The notes: generated from the letters alone by a model not told the origin. Positions 17,501 through 26,759 are shown, counted from the stretch's first letter. The stretch: 32,083 nucleotides of DNA from Methanomicrobiales archaeon (GCA_026394765.1 JAPKXQ010000080.1:1-32083), one strand, 5' to 3'. Made by a program: numbers and translations.

Positions 17501-19573
17501 CCCCGGTATCATCGGCGGTTCCCACGGTGCATTGACCGGGTCATAGTAGGGGTTCGCTACAGGCCCGAACTGTGTGCTCGTTGGCGGCCAGAACCAGGGC
17601 CCAAAGGCCCACCGGCCGAAGGCATTGACTCCAGATACATCATAGGGGTTCTGTAAAGTCATGTACACATGGGGGTACCAGAGGTCACCGGTATTAGGGT
17701 GGGGAGGTGTTCGTCCCCAGTTCCAGGTGGGGTCCTGGAATGCTATGGTATCGGCGTCCACGAAGGTCTTGTCCTGGATTATCAAGGGGGCTCCAATGTC
17801 AGGGAGGACTTTTGCTGAAGAAGGGTTTATGCCGGTTGCATCGGTGCCCTCGATCATGTCCTTCTCAACCTGGTCTGATAGCAGATACCCCCCGGCTTCA
17901 CCGCCGTAGACATTGAGGCGCGTAATACCATGGGCATGGTCATGGTAGAACATGAGCCTCGCACTCTGCTGGTTGGTGTAGAACAAGGTCATCGACCCGG
18001 GCCCCGGGTCTGGCATATCAGGGACATTTACGACACTCACACCCTTGGGGTAATCCGTGGCTTCTCCGGCAGGAGTTATCCATTGGTACGGGGTACCGTC
18101 GCTGATCCACGGGGTGGCACCACCATGGAGATGCACCGCAGCCCGGTTCTCTGTGTAGTAGGTAGGGTATCCTGGCGTCGTACCCATCCCCAGCGGACCC
18201 ATCCCTGCACCCATCACTGTGAAGTCAACCGGGACGAAGAGGTCGCCGCCTGACCCTGTTGGGAGACGGTTGGTGAACTTGATCCGCACCGGGCGGTCAC
18301 GCTCTGACAGGATCAGGGGCCCCAGGCTTTGGAACTGGTTTACTGATGGATCGGGTGCGTTGGTCTGCCTATATCCCCGGAGCATGGTAGGTGGGAGGTC
18401 TGTATGCAGCTTCTCGCTATACTCTCCCAGTTCAATCTCGTAGTAGTCACACCCCATAAGAGTGATCCCTGTTACTACCCCCCCGGACACTGTGGCTTTT
18501 CCTACTGCCTGCGATATTGCTCCTCCACCTGAAAAGCTGACAACCGGGTTTGCCGAGTACCCTAGCCCCCCTTTAATGACAGTGACGCTCGTCACTCTAC
18601 CTCCTGCAACCGATGCCGTGGCAGTCGCACCCGAACCAGTGGTGTCGGTGATGGTGACTACTGGTGCTGAGGTGTACCCTCTCCCTCCGGCTGGATATGA
18701 CGTGGTGTCAGGAATGGCGATGGGGATATACTGTCCGAGGTTGTTTGCTCCCCCCACATTCAGACCCGGCACCTTGTCCACGAACTTTCTTATGCCCCCG
18801 CTCACTGAAGTCCCATCTATTGTTGCGATTGCAGCAGCACCAGTGCCAGTGGCATCTGTGATAGTCACGATGGGTGCGGAATATCCACTTCCACCACTAA
18901 AGATCACAAAACCCGTCACAACCCCACCGGTGATATTTGCCGTTACATTGGCACCCGTCCCTGTCTCGTAGAGATCTATGATATTTACTACAGTACTCAC
19001 TGAATAGCCACTGCCTCCGCTGGTGAGCGTGATTGCGGTTATTGGTCCACGGGGCATCGGGCTGTTGGCGTAGTTAGGGTATGGACCGAAATAGTGTGGT
19101 ATTCCACCCGGGTCAGGTTGTGTGGGAACGCCCCTATCAATAGTCCCCTTTGAAGCCTGATATGCCTGATATTGCGCTTTGAAGCGACCTGCGGCAGCCT
19201 CCCTATCAGCTTGTGTCACTCTCTTGTTCGTCCTTATATTGTACTGCTCACTTTGTACTGTGCTTGCGCGTAAGATCGGAGTTTCAGGTACAATCGTTTC
19301 CCCCGGGGTGGTAGTAAAAGTCGCACCACTTTCACCAGGGCCCTGATGACTGGACGTTTCAATCGCATTCGTCTGGTTATTTATCGATATATCCGCCGTA
19401 CTATTATCTGGCTGGGAAAGACCCGTGGTCGATCCTGCACTGACAATGCCGCTATTTGATAGCAGGAATGCAACAACTATACAAAAAGTGAAGAATGATC
19501 CGAAAAACCTGATGGCTTGGTGCATTCTACTCTCTCCTTCATATCCATCTCTCTTTAGCCCATTATCCAACAT
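14510..19573 (-). CDS. Giant secreted multicopper oxidase with N-terminal GGSGY repeats, fibronectin-like segment and C-terminal IPT/TIG repeats
   Basis: 1687-aa ORF; signal peptide; copper motifs AAVHLHGG, FYHDHAHG, HPVHWHLF, WHCHMLAHEEMDMM; four TIG-like repeats (PAPxFxSITPxxGxRxxTVSFTIVGSNFxPGSTTVEFRNTTG). Confidence 0.9.
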   Translation of the reverse strand: MLDNGLKRDGYEGESRMHQAIRFFGSFFTFCIVVAFLLSNSGIVSAGSTTGLSQPDNSTADISINNQTNAIETSSHQGPGESGATFTTTPGETIVPETPILRASTVQSEQYNIRTNKRVTQADREAAAGRFKAQYQAYQASKGTIDRGVPTQPDPGGIPHYFGPYPNYANSPMPRGPITAITLTSGGSGYSVSTVVNIIDLYETGTGANVTANITGGVVTGFVIFSGGSGYSAPIVTITDATGTGAAAIATIDGTSVSGGIRKFVDKVPGLNVGGANNLGQYIPIAIPDTTSYPAGGRGYTSAPVVTITDTTGSGATATASVAGGRVTSVTVIKGGLGYSANPVVSFSGGGAISQAVGKATVSGGVVTGITLMGCDYYEIELGEYSEKLHTDLPPTMLRGYRQTNAPDPSVNQFQSLGPLILSERDRPVRIKFTNRLPTGSGGDLFVPVDFTVMGAGMGPLGMGTTPGYPTYYTENRAAVHLHGGATPWISDGTPYQWITPAGEATDYPKGVSVVNVPDMPDPGPGSMTLFYTNQQSARLMFYHDHAHGITRLNVYGGEAGGYLLSDQVEKDMIEGTDATGINPSSAKVLPDIGAPLIIQDKTFVDADTIAFQDPTWNWGRTPPHPNTGDLWYPHVYMTLQNPYDVSGVNAFGRWAFGPWFWPPTSTQFGPVANPYYDPVNAPWEPPMIPGTPNPSAVMEGYMDTPLVNGAAYPYIEVEPRAYRFRLLNAANDRFLNLQLYVADPAVTTPDGRTMTEMKMVPAAPTQGFPATWPTDGREGGVPDPTTIGPYFIQIGTEGGFLPAPVVVPCQPITWVTNPTVFNAGNVDKHALLVGPAERADVIVDFSAYANKTLILYNDAPAAFPALDPRYDYYTGKPDLTDTGGTPTTLAGFGPNTRTVMQVRVKDTPSAPTYNLAALNAVFAKTAGKRGVFEVSQDEIIVPQADYNSAYNANFPADTFVRIYQSSHTFKTVAGRSVTLPLQQKAIQDEMGEAFDEYGRMSALIGLQVQTAPGAMNLLLYGYSTPPVEILQDSVIGTQIGALGDGTQIWKITHNGVDTHPVHWHLFNVQVINRVGWDGIIRKPDKNEMGWKETLRVSPLEDTIVAMRPVAPTLPFDIPNSIRPIEPTMPLGVTLKGAPGGMGFFDPSGEPVTVINNLVNYGWEFVWHCHMLAHEEMDMMHSMVFTKAPRAPASLNATLVGTASSPAVNLTWTDTSTDETNFTIQRAFNASGPWTSLATIPSTTGPQKGVKVSYSDSTVVVNRTYYYRVTGLNIVGDTAVYPAPAVGFPTMTLSSPPSNTAAAGFTPPPVITTLTPSSGYRNQTVSFTIVGSNFIPGSTTVEFRNATGSLLNPAVLTGVTSSQIIGTIAIPATAWLGPYTVKVTTVEGGSVSKAGAFTVIKYPAPTFTSITPPLGYRNQTVSFTIVGSNFVPGSTTVEFRNTTGFLLNPAVMTSITLSQITGTIAIPPGAWIGPYTVTVTTTLGGSVNKTGAFTVSKYPAPMFSSITPISGRLISTVSYTITGTNFEPGLTSVTFRNTTGTLLNPTALTSVTSTQILGTIVIPGWAWVGPYTVTITTVDGGSVSKAGAFSVTTAPAPVLRLFTPPSALRNSLVNYRITGTNFEPGMTTVNLTRTGSLNIQATVTSVTPTLIRGTVLIPPTTTQGLWNVNVMTVSGGEGVLTNALAII

Positions 19574-20186
19574 CTGCGAAGAACTCCTTGGATTTCCACG
19601 AACCTAACCCTATAATCTGCACGGCATTTGCAGGTGTTGTTGAGATTGGAGTTATTCTGCGACCCTGGGGCGGTTCAAACCAGAATCAACCTTGGACTGG
19701 TGTACACACACCTGCAGATCCCTACTACCCGGTGACCACCACAACTTCATTACTCTGGTAATCAAGGGTGTTCGTAATCGCTTCAACGCTTTTATACCAG
19801 TTAAATCTTGGTATACTCCCTCGAGGGGGAGACCTTATGGATAGAGGTAGTAGTGTCCGAACAGTAGTACCTTGTCTGCTATCCTCTTCGGTGAGCGACC
19901 TAGACAAAAGAGGTGCGTTTGAAAGATACGAAGATACAGAGGCAGCAGGTCCCTACTTGGGATTCCGGAGTCAAATCGGAACTATTCTGGATCTGATGAA
20001 CCGGGCAGAATCAATGATCCCTGTTCTGACATGACGGATTGCTGCCTTTCTATTCGAGATACAACCCCTGATTATCACCATGGTACATGGCAATCTGGTG
20101 AATAGGCGGGTCGTCTTTGGATCTGAATTATGTTTAATCTGGTAGAAGGGAGTATTTTTAATAATATCCCGCATTGAAACTGTAAC

Positions 20187-20615
20187 ATGCCTTCATGCAG
20201 TTACATAAGGGGAACAGGAGTTCTCCTGGTCCTCCTCGGCATTCTTGTCATCCTGGCCCCCTGGTTTATATTCCCTGTCTGTGAGATGCATGGTCTTTAC
20301 CTGCAGGCTGCATCGGGAATGCAATTTCCTATGACATGCGGATGGACCGCCCGGGCTGAGACCGGTGTAGGGGCACTTATCGCTGTTGCCGGCGGGCTTC
20401 TCATCGCACGGGGTACCAGAGAGACACGGCAGGCTGTCGGCATATTCAGCATAGCATCAGGCGTAATTGTCATCCTGCTCCCGACAGTCCTGATCGGGAT
20501 GTGCAAACTGGCCGATCATCCATGCCGGCAGTTAACACTTCCTGGGCTCGAGATCCTCGGGGTTGTCGTAATTGTTGTGGGAGGACTTCTCCTCTGGAAA
20601 CGGGGAGATGAGTAA
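20187..20615 (+). CDS. DUF4418 family membrane protein
   Basis: PVCEMHGLYLQAASGMQFPMTCGWTARAETGVGALIAVAGGLLI; four-helix layout; next to FtsX genes. Confidence 0.75.
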   Translation: MPSCSYIRGTGVLLVLLGILVILAPWFIFPVCEMHGLYLQAASGMQFPMTCGWTARAETGVGALIAVAGGLLIARGTRETRQAVGIFSIASGVIVILLPTVLIGMCKLADHPCRQLTLPGLEILGVVVIVVGGLLLWKRGDE

Positions 20616-21819
20616 AACCCATGAGTTCCGGTTTTTCAGGCTCGTTGCGCGAAACCTCGCACACCGCCCCTATCGGAACATAGCCACTGTCTTTATCATT
20701 GCAATCATTGCAGGAACGCTCTTTGCATCGCAGTACCTGATGAGTGGGGCAGAGCAGAGCCTGGATGCGGGTATATCCCGAATGGGTGCCGATATCCTCG
20801 TAGTCCCTGAGAGGTATGCTGCCGCAGGGCAGAGCGTGATACTCACCGGCACACCCACAAGTTTCTTCTTTGAGGACTCAGTTTTTGAGAAGGTCACCCG
20901 GGTCCAGGGGGTTGCAAAAGCCAGTCCCCAGATCTATATTGCCACGCTTTTCGCGTCTTGTTGTGCAGCTCCTGTCCAGATGATAGCAATTGACCCTGAG
21001 AGTGACTTTACTATATCTGCATGGTTGAAGAGGAACCCTGGTGTTGTGCCCGGAGTTGACGACATCATCATTGGCAATTCAGTGATACAGAATGTGGGAC
21101 GTGACCTCATCTTTTATGGCCACACATTCCATGTCGTCGGTATTCTCGAAAAGACCGGTATGGGGGTTGATAACGCTGTTTTCACCCGTTTTGAAGACGC
21201 CTCTGTGATGGCGAACGAGTCCGGAACAAAAGCGGTGAGGAAGGTCACAATTCCTGAAGGGATGATCTCTGCAGTACTGGTAAAGGTCCTACCCGGAGCA
21301 TCACCTGCAGAAGTCGCACTTGAGATCCAGAGACAGGTCCCGGGGACAAAGACCATACTGCCAGATGGTCTCCTCAATGCTGTGAGCGGGCAGTTGAGTG
21401 CCGTCACCCGCCTCCTCTCTGGCTCGACCATTGCGGTGACTGTGGTGTCTATCCCGCTCCTTGGTATAATCTCGGCCATGGTCGCTGATGAGCGCAGGAG
21501 AGAAGTCTCTCTCCTTCGGGCACTTGGTGCAACAAGATTATTCGTGGTTCGGCTCATCCTTGCAGAGTCTTTCTCGCTCGCAATAATTGGGAGCTTCATC
21601 GGGATTGGAACTGCCGCAGCTATTCTCGTAGCTTTTCAGGACTACATCGCATATACTCTCAAAATTCCTTTTATCCTCCCTTCACCACTGGCACTCCTGG
21701 CTGCCGGGGGTGGCGCCCTGCTCCTCTCGATAGGTATTGTCGGGTTGTCTTCGCTCTATCCTGTGGTCCTTATCACCAGTTCAGAACCCTACATGGCCCT
21801 CCGGGGAGGAGAACTGTGA
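20608..21819 (+). CDS. FtsX/MacB-like ABC transporter permease
   Basis: RNLAHRPYRNIATVFIIAIIAGTLFASQYLMSGAEQSL, ERRREVSLLRALGATRLFV typical of FtsX permeases; overlaps the DUF4418 stop. Confidence 0.85.
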   Translation: MSKTHEFRFFRLVARNLAHRPYRNIATVFIIAIIAGTLFASQYLMSGAEQSLDAGISRMGADILVVPERYAAAGQSVILTGTPTSFFFEDSVFEKVTRVQGVAKASPQIYIATLFASCCAAPVQMIAIDPESDFTISAWLKRNPGVVPGVDDIIIGNSVIQNVGRDLIFYGHTFHVVGILEKTGMGVDNAVFTRFEDASVMANESGTKAVRKVTIPEGMISAVLVKVLPGASPAEVALEIQRQVPGTKTILPDGLLNAVSGQLSAVTRLLSGSTIAVTVVSIPLLGIISAMVADERRREVSLLRALGATRLFVVRLILAESFSLAIIGSFIGIGTAAAILVAFQDYIAYTLKIPFILPSPLALLAAGGGALLLSIGIVGLSSLYPVVLITSSEPYMALRGGEL

Positions 21820-22562
21820 TAGAAGGCATCGGCGTGACGAAAGTCTTTCGTCATGGCAGATCTGATGTTGTTGCGGTTGATGACGTCCATCTCAATGTAA
21901 TCCCCGGGGAGTTCGTCCTGATATATGGGCGTTCCGGGAGCGGGAAGTCCACACTCCTCGGAATGCTCGGTGGCCTCATAAACCCCACGAGTGGGGTTAT
22001 CAGGGTTAATGGTCTGGATATTGGCAATCTCTCTGATGCCATGATATCGGAGGTGCGTGCGAAAGAGATAGGATTTGTCTTCCAGTTCTCCGGGCATATC
22101 CCCACTGTGACGGTCCTTGAGAATGTGATGCTTCCAATGCTTTTTTACCGGGATGGACCCGGGTCCCTTTCACGAGCGGTTGAACTCATCAGGAGGGTTG
22201 GACTATCAGACCGGGCAGATGCCTATCCCTGCACACTCTCGAGTGGTGAGATGAAAAGGGTCGCGATTGCACGGGCACTCATAAACAGCCCACCGATCCT
22301 TATCGCAGACGAGCCGACTGGAGATCTCGATATTGACACCGAGTACGAGATCATGCAACTTTTCCAGCAGCTGAATAGTGAGGGGATGACCTTTGTGATG
22401 GTCACCCACAACCTGGACCTCGTACCATTCGGGACACGGACGTACAGGATGGACCGGGGGAAGATGATGGAGATACCTCGACCACTACCTGGTGTGACGA
22501 TGACAAAAGAGCCCAATACTCATCTGGATCACGATGCCGGAACTGCCATGAACGAACTATGA
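21816..22562 (+). CDS. LolD/MacB-type ABC transporter ATPase
   Basis: Walker A GRSGSGKSTLL, LSSGEMKRVAIARAL, LIADEPTGDLD; overlaps both neighbours by 4 bp. Confidence 0.9.
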   Translation: MIEGIGVTKVFRHGRSDVVAVDDVHLNVIPGEFVLIYGRSGSGKSTLLGMLGGLINPTSGVIRVNGLDIGNLSDAMISEVRAKEIGFVFQFSGHIPTVTVLENVMLPMLFYRDGPGSLSRAVELIRRVGLSDRADAYPCTLSSGEMKRVAIARALINSPPILIADEPTGDLDIDTEYEIMQLFQQLNSEGMTFVMVTHNLDLVPFGTRTYRMDRGKMMEIPRPLPGVTMTKEPNTHLDHDAGTAMNEL

Positions 22563-23785
22563 ACTACCTGACCTACCTCCTGGCAGGCATACGCAACAAA
22601 GCGGGACGTAACCTGGCAACGGCCTTCTGTTTTGCCTTTATCGCCGCGAATATATTCTCCGGGCAGTACCTTACTTCAGGTGCCGGTGGGAGTGTGGACC
22701 AGGGAGTCTCCCGGATGGGGGCTGACCACCTCGTAGTCCCTGCTCAGTACCAGGTATTCTCCCGGGGCTTTGGGCCAGAAAATACATTTGCAGTTGTGAG
22801 AGCAGAACCCTCCACGTACCGTATCAGGGCTGATATCATGGCGACTGTAGGTAGCGTCCAGGGAGTTATGAAGATGAGCCCGCAGCTCTATGTCGCAACT
22901 CTGCGAGAGCCTGCACTGTCGCCTTCACCAGTAGAGATCTACGGTATCGATCCTGCAACTGATTTTACCATCCAACCCTGGTTGCAGCACCCTCTCAGCA
23001 CCCCGATGAGCCCTGGAGAGGTCATTGTCGGGCATGAAATTAAGGGGGATATCTCATCGCAGATCTCACTTTCTTCTCATACCTACACAGTTGCGGGCAG
23101 ACTGGACCCTACACAGTCTCCGATCGATCGTACCATCTTCCTGCGGATGGATGATGCGTATGCTCTTGCAGCCACTGAAGGTATTGTGCCCAGCTCTGAC
23201 CCCCGGGTATCTTATGGTGATATTAATGCCGTGCTGTTGCAGGGAGACCCAGGGGAAGGTTCCGATTTAGTCGCAGCCCGTATCAGGAGAGCGTTCTCAC
23301 CCACCTATATCACAGTTATTTCAAGACATTTCTCTCTGGACCCTGCCCTACAGGAGATCAAGGACCTACCCCGTCTTTTAACATATATCTCCCTCATCGT
23401 TGTGGTGGCTGCTCTGCCACTCATTTCGCTAATTGCGGCGATGGTTGCTCATGAACGCCAGCGGGAGATCGGTCTTATCAGGTCGATGGGTGCAAAGAGA
23501 CATGTCATCATCTCTCTTGTCTTTGCTGAGTCGCTCATCCTTGCTGCAACGGGTGGTATTTTTGGTGTGGGAGTGTCTCTTATCGCCTTTACCCTGATTT
23601 CCACGCAGATAATTGATAGTAGTGCACTCCATGTCTCCTTTGCCTTGCCGACAGTCGCAGATATTGGGATGATGGCCGGCGTGGCACTGCTTGTTGTCAT
23701 CACCCTTGGCAGTATCTCTTCAATATATCCTGCGTACCAAAGCAGCACCATAAGTCCCTATGATGCTATCCGGAAAAATGGGTAA
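22559..23785 (+). CDS. FtsX/MacB-like ABC transporter permease (paralog of 20608..21819)
   Basis: NKAGRNLATAFCFAFIAANIFSGQYLTSGAGGSVDQGVSRMGADHLVVPAQY parallels the first permease; ERQREIGLIRSMGAKRHVI. Confidence 0.85.
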   Translation: MNYLTYLLAGIRNKAGRNLATAFCFAFIAANIFSGQYLTSGAGGSVDQGVSRMGADHLVVPAQYQVFSRGFGPENTFAVVRAEPSTYRIRADIMATVGSVQGVMKMSPQLYVATLREPALSPSPVEIYGIDPATDFTIQPWLQHPLSTPMSPGEVIVGHEIKGDISSQISLSSHTYTVAGRLDPTQSPIDRTIFLRMDDAYALAATEGIVPSSDPRVSYGDINAVLLQGDPGEGSDLVAARIRRAFSPTYITVISRHFSLDPALQEIKDLPRLLTYISLIVVVAALPLISLIAAMVAHERQREIGLIRSMGAKRHVIISLVFAESLILAATGGIFGVGVSLIAFTLISTQIIDSSALHVSFALPTVADIGMMAGVALLVVITLGSISSIYPAYQSSTISPYDAIRKNG

Positions 23786-23977
23786 TCTCCATGCAGTCCT
23801 CAAACTGAATCTGCGCAATCAGTCAGGGGACAATACATGGGTATGAGCCGGTAAAGGTCTCTTTGACCGTTGCGATGCGGTGGAACTCATGATTCAGGAA
23901 GGTGCCAGGCCCCCCACTGCTGAACGAATGCATCGGGAATCCAGACGAACGTGTGACAAGCAGTTGATGAGAGTTCC

Positions 23978-24226
23978 TCATCTCTTAAAAGACGCCCGTC
24001 GCACAAGGACTATCCCGGCAAGAGCTATGAGTGCCAAGTTCACAACCGCTATCACATACGCACCCCAGGTGATCCCGCAGGTGCTATCGCCCCCGGTTAT
24101 CCCCGCGATACGACCGCACTCTGAGGGGATGTACCATACGAGGAAGACAACGATGATGACGTTGACTATCACTACAAAGGAGAGGGCAACGGCCTCTCCC
24201 AGGGTGAGGGGGGAATCACCTGTCAT
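23978..24226 (-). CDS. Small two-TM membrane protein
   Basis: 82-aa ORF with two hydrophobic helices and an RRASFKR basic tail. Confidence 0.5.
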   Translation of the reverse strand: MTGDSPLTLGEAVALSFVVIVNVIIVVFLVWYIPSECGRIAGITGGDSTCGITWGAYVIAVVNLALIALAGIVLVRRASFKR

Positions 24227-24269
24227 CTCGGACTACCCCTCGCGCTCTCTGCCGTACCATTGTGAGGGG

Positions 24270-24776
24270 TCATAGCCCTCCCTGACTAGCGGCACCGATC
24301 AGGGCTGCGAGCCGTTCCTGGACCACATCGACATGACCGGCCACCCTCACTCCCCGCCACACCGCCCGTATCCTTCCATCAGGGCCGATGAGAAAGGTAC
24401 TCCGCACCACGCCCATATACTCTCTCCCATACTGCTTCTTCTTTGCCCAGACGCCGTACTCCTGGAGAGTCTCATGAGTTGGGTCTGCGAGGAGGAGGAC
24501 TTTGAGTCCCTCCTTCCTGATGAATGCAAGGTGCCGATCAGGCGTATCAGGGCTCACCCCGATAACCCTGGAACCGAGGGCCTGGAACTGGTCAAGTGCT
24601 GCAGAGAACTCCCTCGCCTCCCGGGTGCAGCCCATCGTTCCGTCCTTAGGGTAGAAGTAGAGGACGACCCACTGCTGTGCAAACTCTGTGAGGCATACCT
24701 CGCGCCCCGTGGCATCTGTGAGGCATAAAGGGGGAGCCACCATCCCGGTCATTGGGTCATCAACCATATGTGCCAT
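24270..24776 (-). CDS. bcp: Thioredoxin-dependent peroxiredoxin (Bcp/AhpC-TSA)
   Basis: VVLYFYPKDGTMGCTREAREFSAAL, VIGVSPDTPDRHLAF, KKKQYGREYMGVVRSTFLIGPDGRI. Confidence 0.85.
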   Translation of the reverse strand: MAHMVDDPMTGMVAPPLCLTDATGREVCLTEFAQQWVVLYFYPKDGTMGCTREAREFSAALDQFQALGSRVIGVSPDTPDRHLAFIRKEGLKVLLLADPTHETLQEYGVWAKKKQYGREYMGVVRSTFLIGPDGRIRAVWRGVRVAGHVDVVQERLAALIGAASQGGL

Positions 24777-25101
24777 AACTCGCATCGTCGTGTGGGACTG
24801 GGATGAATATGAAGTACTTGGAGTGCATATGTCTCTTCATACTCCCAGGTCAGATCACCCAGGCCAATAGATCTCATCCAGTCGCCAGCCCGCTTTGTGA
24901 GTCCCCGGGGCAGGTGATCACCACCCTGGCATGGATGGCTTCTTACTCCTAAATAACGGATGAGAGCGCGAATGCGCGTATATGTGGGAGATCCTTATGC
25001 CTCATCTCTGTTGGATGCGTATATGTCTCCTCCTTTTTACGTCCACATAGGTATTCTACCTGCAACGTCGCATAGATAACCCTACGGAGGACTGCCCCTG
25101 T

Positions 25102-25947
25102 ATGAATGATGAACCACAGAAGAGCAGCCCGGGGATCTCATTTGCAAAGCTCCACGGGAATGGAAATGATTTTGTCCTGATAGATGAGTATAGCTGCACC
25201 CTTATTCCGGATGGCATGAAGGGACAGTTTGCGGCCCTATACTGCGACCGCCGCTTCGGTATCGGGGCAGACGGGGTCCTATTTCTCCTGAAGGGAGAGA
25301 ATGCAGACCTTAAGATGCGCCTCTTCCAACCCGACGAAAGCGAAGCCGAGATGTGCGGAAATGGCCTCAGGTGTTGTGCAAAGTTCGCCCGCGATGCAGG
25401 TTATGTGAAGGACACCTTCACAGTGGAGACCCTTGCGGGGGTAATCCCCGTCACGGTGCATGAGAGTGAGAGTGATACTCTCATCAGGATCCGTATGCCT
25501 GAGTCACAGTTCTTAAGGCCCTCGATCCCTGCGATCGGTGAAGGGGACTTCAGGGAGGAGATCGGCGGGTACACCGTATTCGCAGTGAACACCGGTGTAC
25601 CCCACGCGGTCATCTTCGTAGACAAGGTCGATGCGGTACCTGTGGCAGAGATTGCCCCCAAGGTCAGGCACCACCCAAGCTTTCCAAAGGGGGCCAATGT
25701 CAACTTCGTCGAGATGGGTAGTGGTGACACATTGAAGATCCGGACATATGAGCGGGGGGTCGAGGACGAGACCCTATCCTGCGGCACTGGTGCTACAGCC
25801 GCAGCTGCGGTCGCACACCGGCAGGGGTACAAAGGACCGGTGATCGTCGTCGAGACAAAAGGTGGCCCACTCACCATCTCCCTGGGTGAGGAGACCTGGG
25901 TGGAAGGGCCCGCTGCAACGGTCTACTACGGGATCATCCCCATATGA
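25102..25947 (+). CDS. dapF: Diaminopimelate epimerase
   Basis: FAKLHGNGNDFVLID, AEMCGNGLRCCAKF, ERGVEDETLSCGTGATAAA. Confidence 0.95.
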   Translation: MNDEPQKSSPGISFAKLHGNGNDFVLIDEYSCTLIPDGMKGQFAALYCDRRFGIGADGVLFLLKGENADLKMRLFQPDESEAEMCGNGLRCCAKFARDAGYVKDTFTVETLAGVIPVTVHESESDTLIRIRMPESQFLRPSIPAIGEGDFREEIGGYTVFAVNTGVPHAVIFVDKVDAVPVAEIAPKVRHHPSFPKGANVNFVEMGSGDTLKIRTYERGVEDETLSCGTGATAAAAVAHRQGYKGPVIVVETKGGPLTISLGEETWVEGPAATVYYGIIPI

Positions 25948-26048
25948 GGTGGTGTAGGGGTTAGGATACGTGACCTGGGCCGCTCTCGTGAGGTAGGAGT
26001 CACCCGAATATTAAACCGGCTCGATTAGAGGAACTGCCGCACCACCTC
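25946..26048. other. Structured intergenic element between convergent dapF and radB
   Basis: GAGGTGGTG (25946..25954) pairs with CACCACCTC (26040..26048); internal GTGAC (25970..25974) pairs with GTCAC (25999..26003). Confidence 0.5.
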
Positions 26049-26759
26049 TTACTGCCCTTCTGCTGCACCATGCGCGGTAGGGACAGCCCCTATACTCTGG
26101 ATCCCTTCCTCCACGATTACGAAGTCAAAGTGATCACCGCACGGGCGGGAGCGGTGCTTCATGAGTACCGCCCGTCGCCCCCCACTCTCGCGGTCGATCC
26201 TGACTATCACCTTGGAGATGTGGGCGAGCCCAACCCCCCCCAGGCCGAGAAGGGTGTTGGTCCTGGAGTCAAGGTAGACCTGGTTCGTGATCAGGGCCGG
26301 GATGTCGTACCGCTTCGCGAGGCCAAGCAGGTGGACCATCTGCCCTGCAAGCCGCTGCATCACTTCTTTTCCGCCGTCTACCCTTGTCCGGTAGAGCCCT
26401 GTCGCTGAGTCGAGGACAATAAGGCCGATACCGCCCCGTGAGAGGACAGCATCAGCTTTCCCGATCATCACCCCCTGCTCCTCGAAGTCAAGGGGCTCAA
26501 AGAGGAAGAGTCGTTCTGCACAGGCCTCAGCGTCCCCCCCGGCCACCTGGCGGAAGCGCTCAACAGAGAACCCCTCGGTATCGAGGAATACCACGCCCCT
26601 GCCCGAACGCAGTACCGTAGTCGCGATGAGGACGCATAGCGTGCTCTTTCCGCACCCTGGGCCGCCATAGAACTGGGTGATCACCCTTGGCGCAAGCCCA
26701 CCACCGAGCAGAGTATCGAACTCAGCGTTCCCGCTCGGTATCGGTGAGAGGCCCATCAA
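26049..26759 (-). CDS. radB: DNA repair/recombination protein RadB
   Basis: RecA-fold: PSGNAEFDTLLGGGLAPRVITQFYGGPGCGKSTLCVLIA, GLIVLDSATGLYR; short archaeal RadB length. Confidence 0.85.
   Translation of the reverse strand: MMGLSPIPSGNAEFDTLLGGGLAPRVITQFYGGPGCGKSTLCVLIATTVLRSGRGVVFLDTEGFSVERFRQVAGGDAEACAERLFLFEPLDFEEQGVMIGKADAVLSRGGIGLIVLDSATGLYRTRVDGGKEVMQRLAGQMVHLLGLAKRYDIPALITNQVYLDSRTNTLLGLGGVGLAHISKVIVRIDRESGGRRAVLMKHRSRPCGDHFDFVIVEEGIQSIGAVPTAHGAAEGQ

Noticed and set aside
25946-26048. Canonical tRNA gene
   Set aside because: D-arm-like segment and closing stem are present, but no T-arm consensus or standard spacing; kept only as a structured element.
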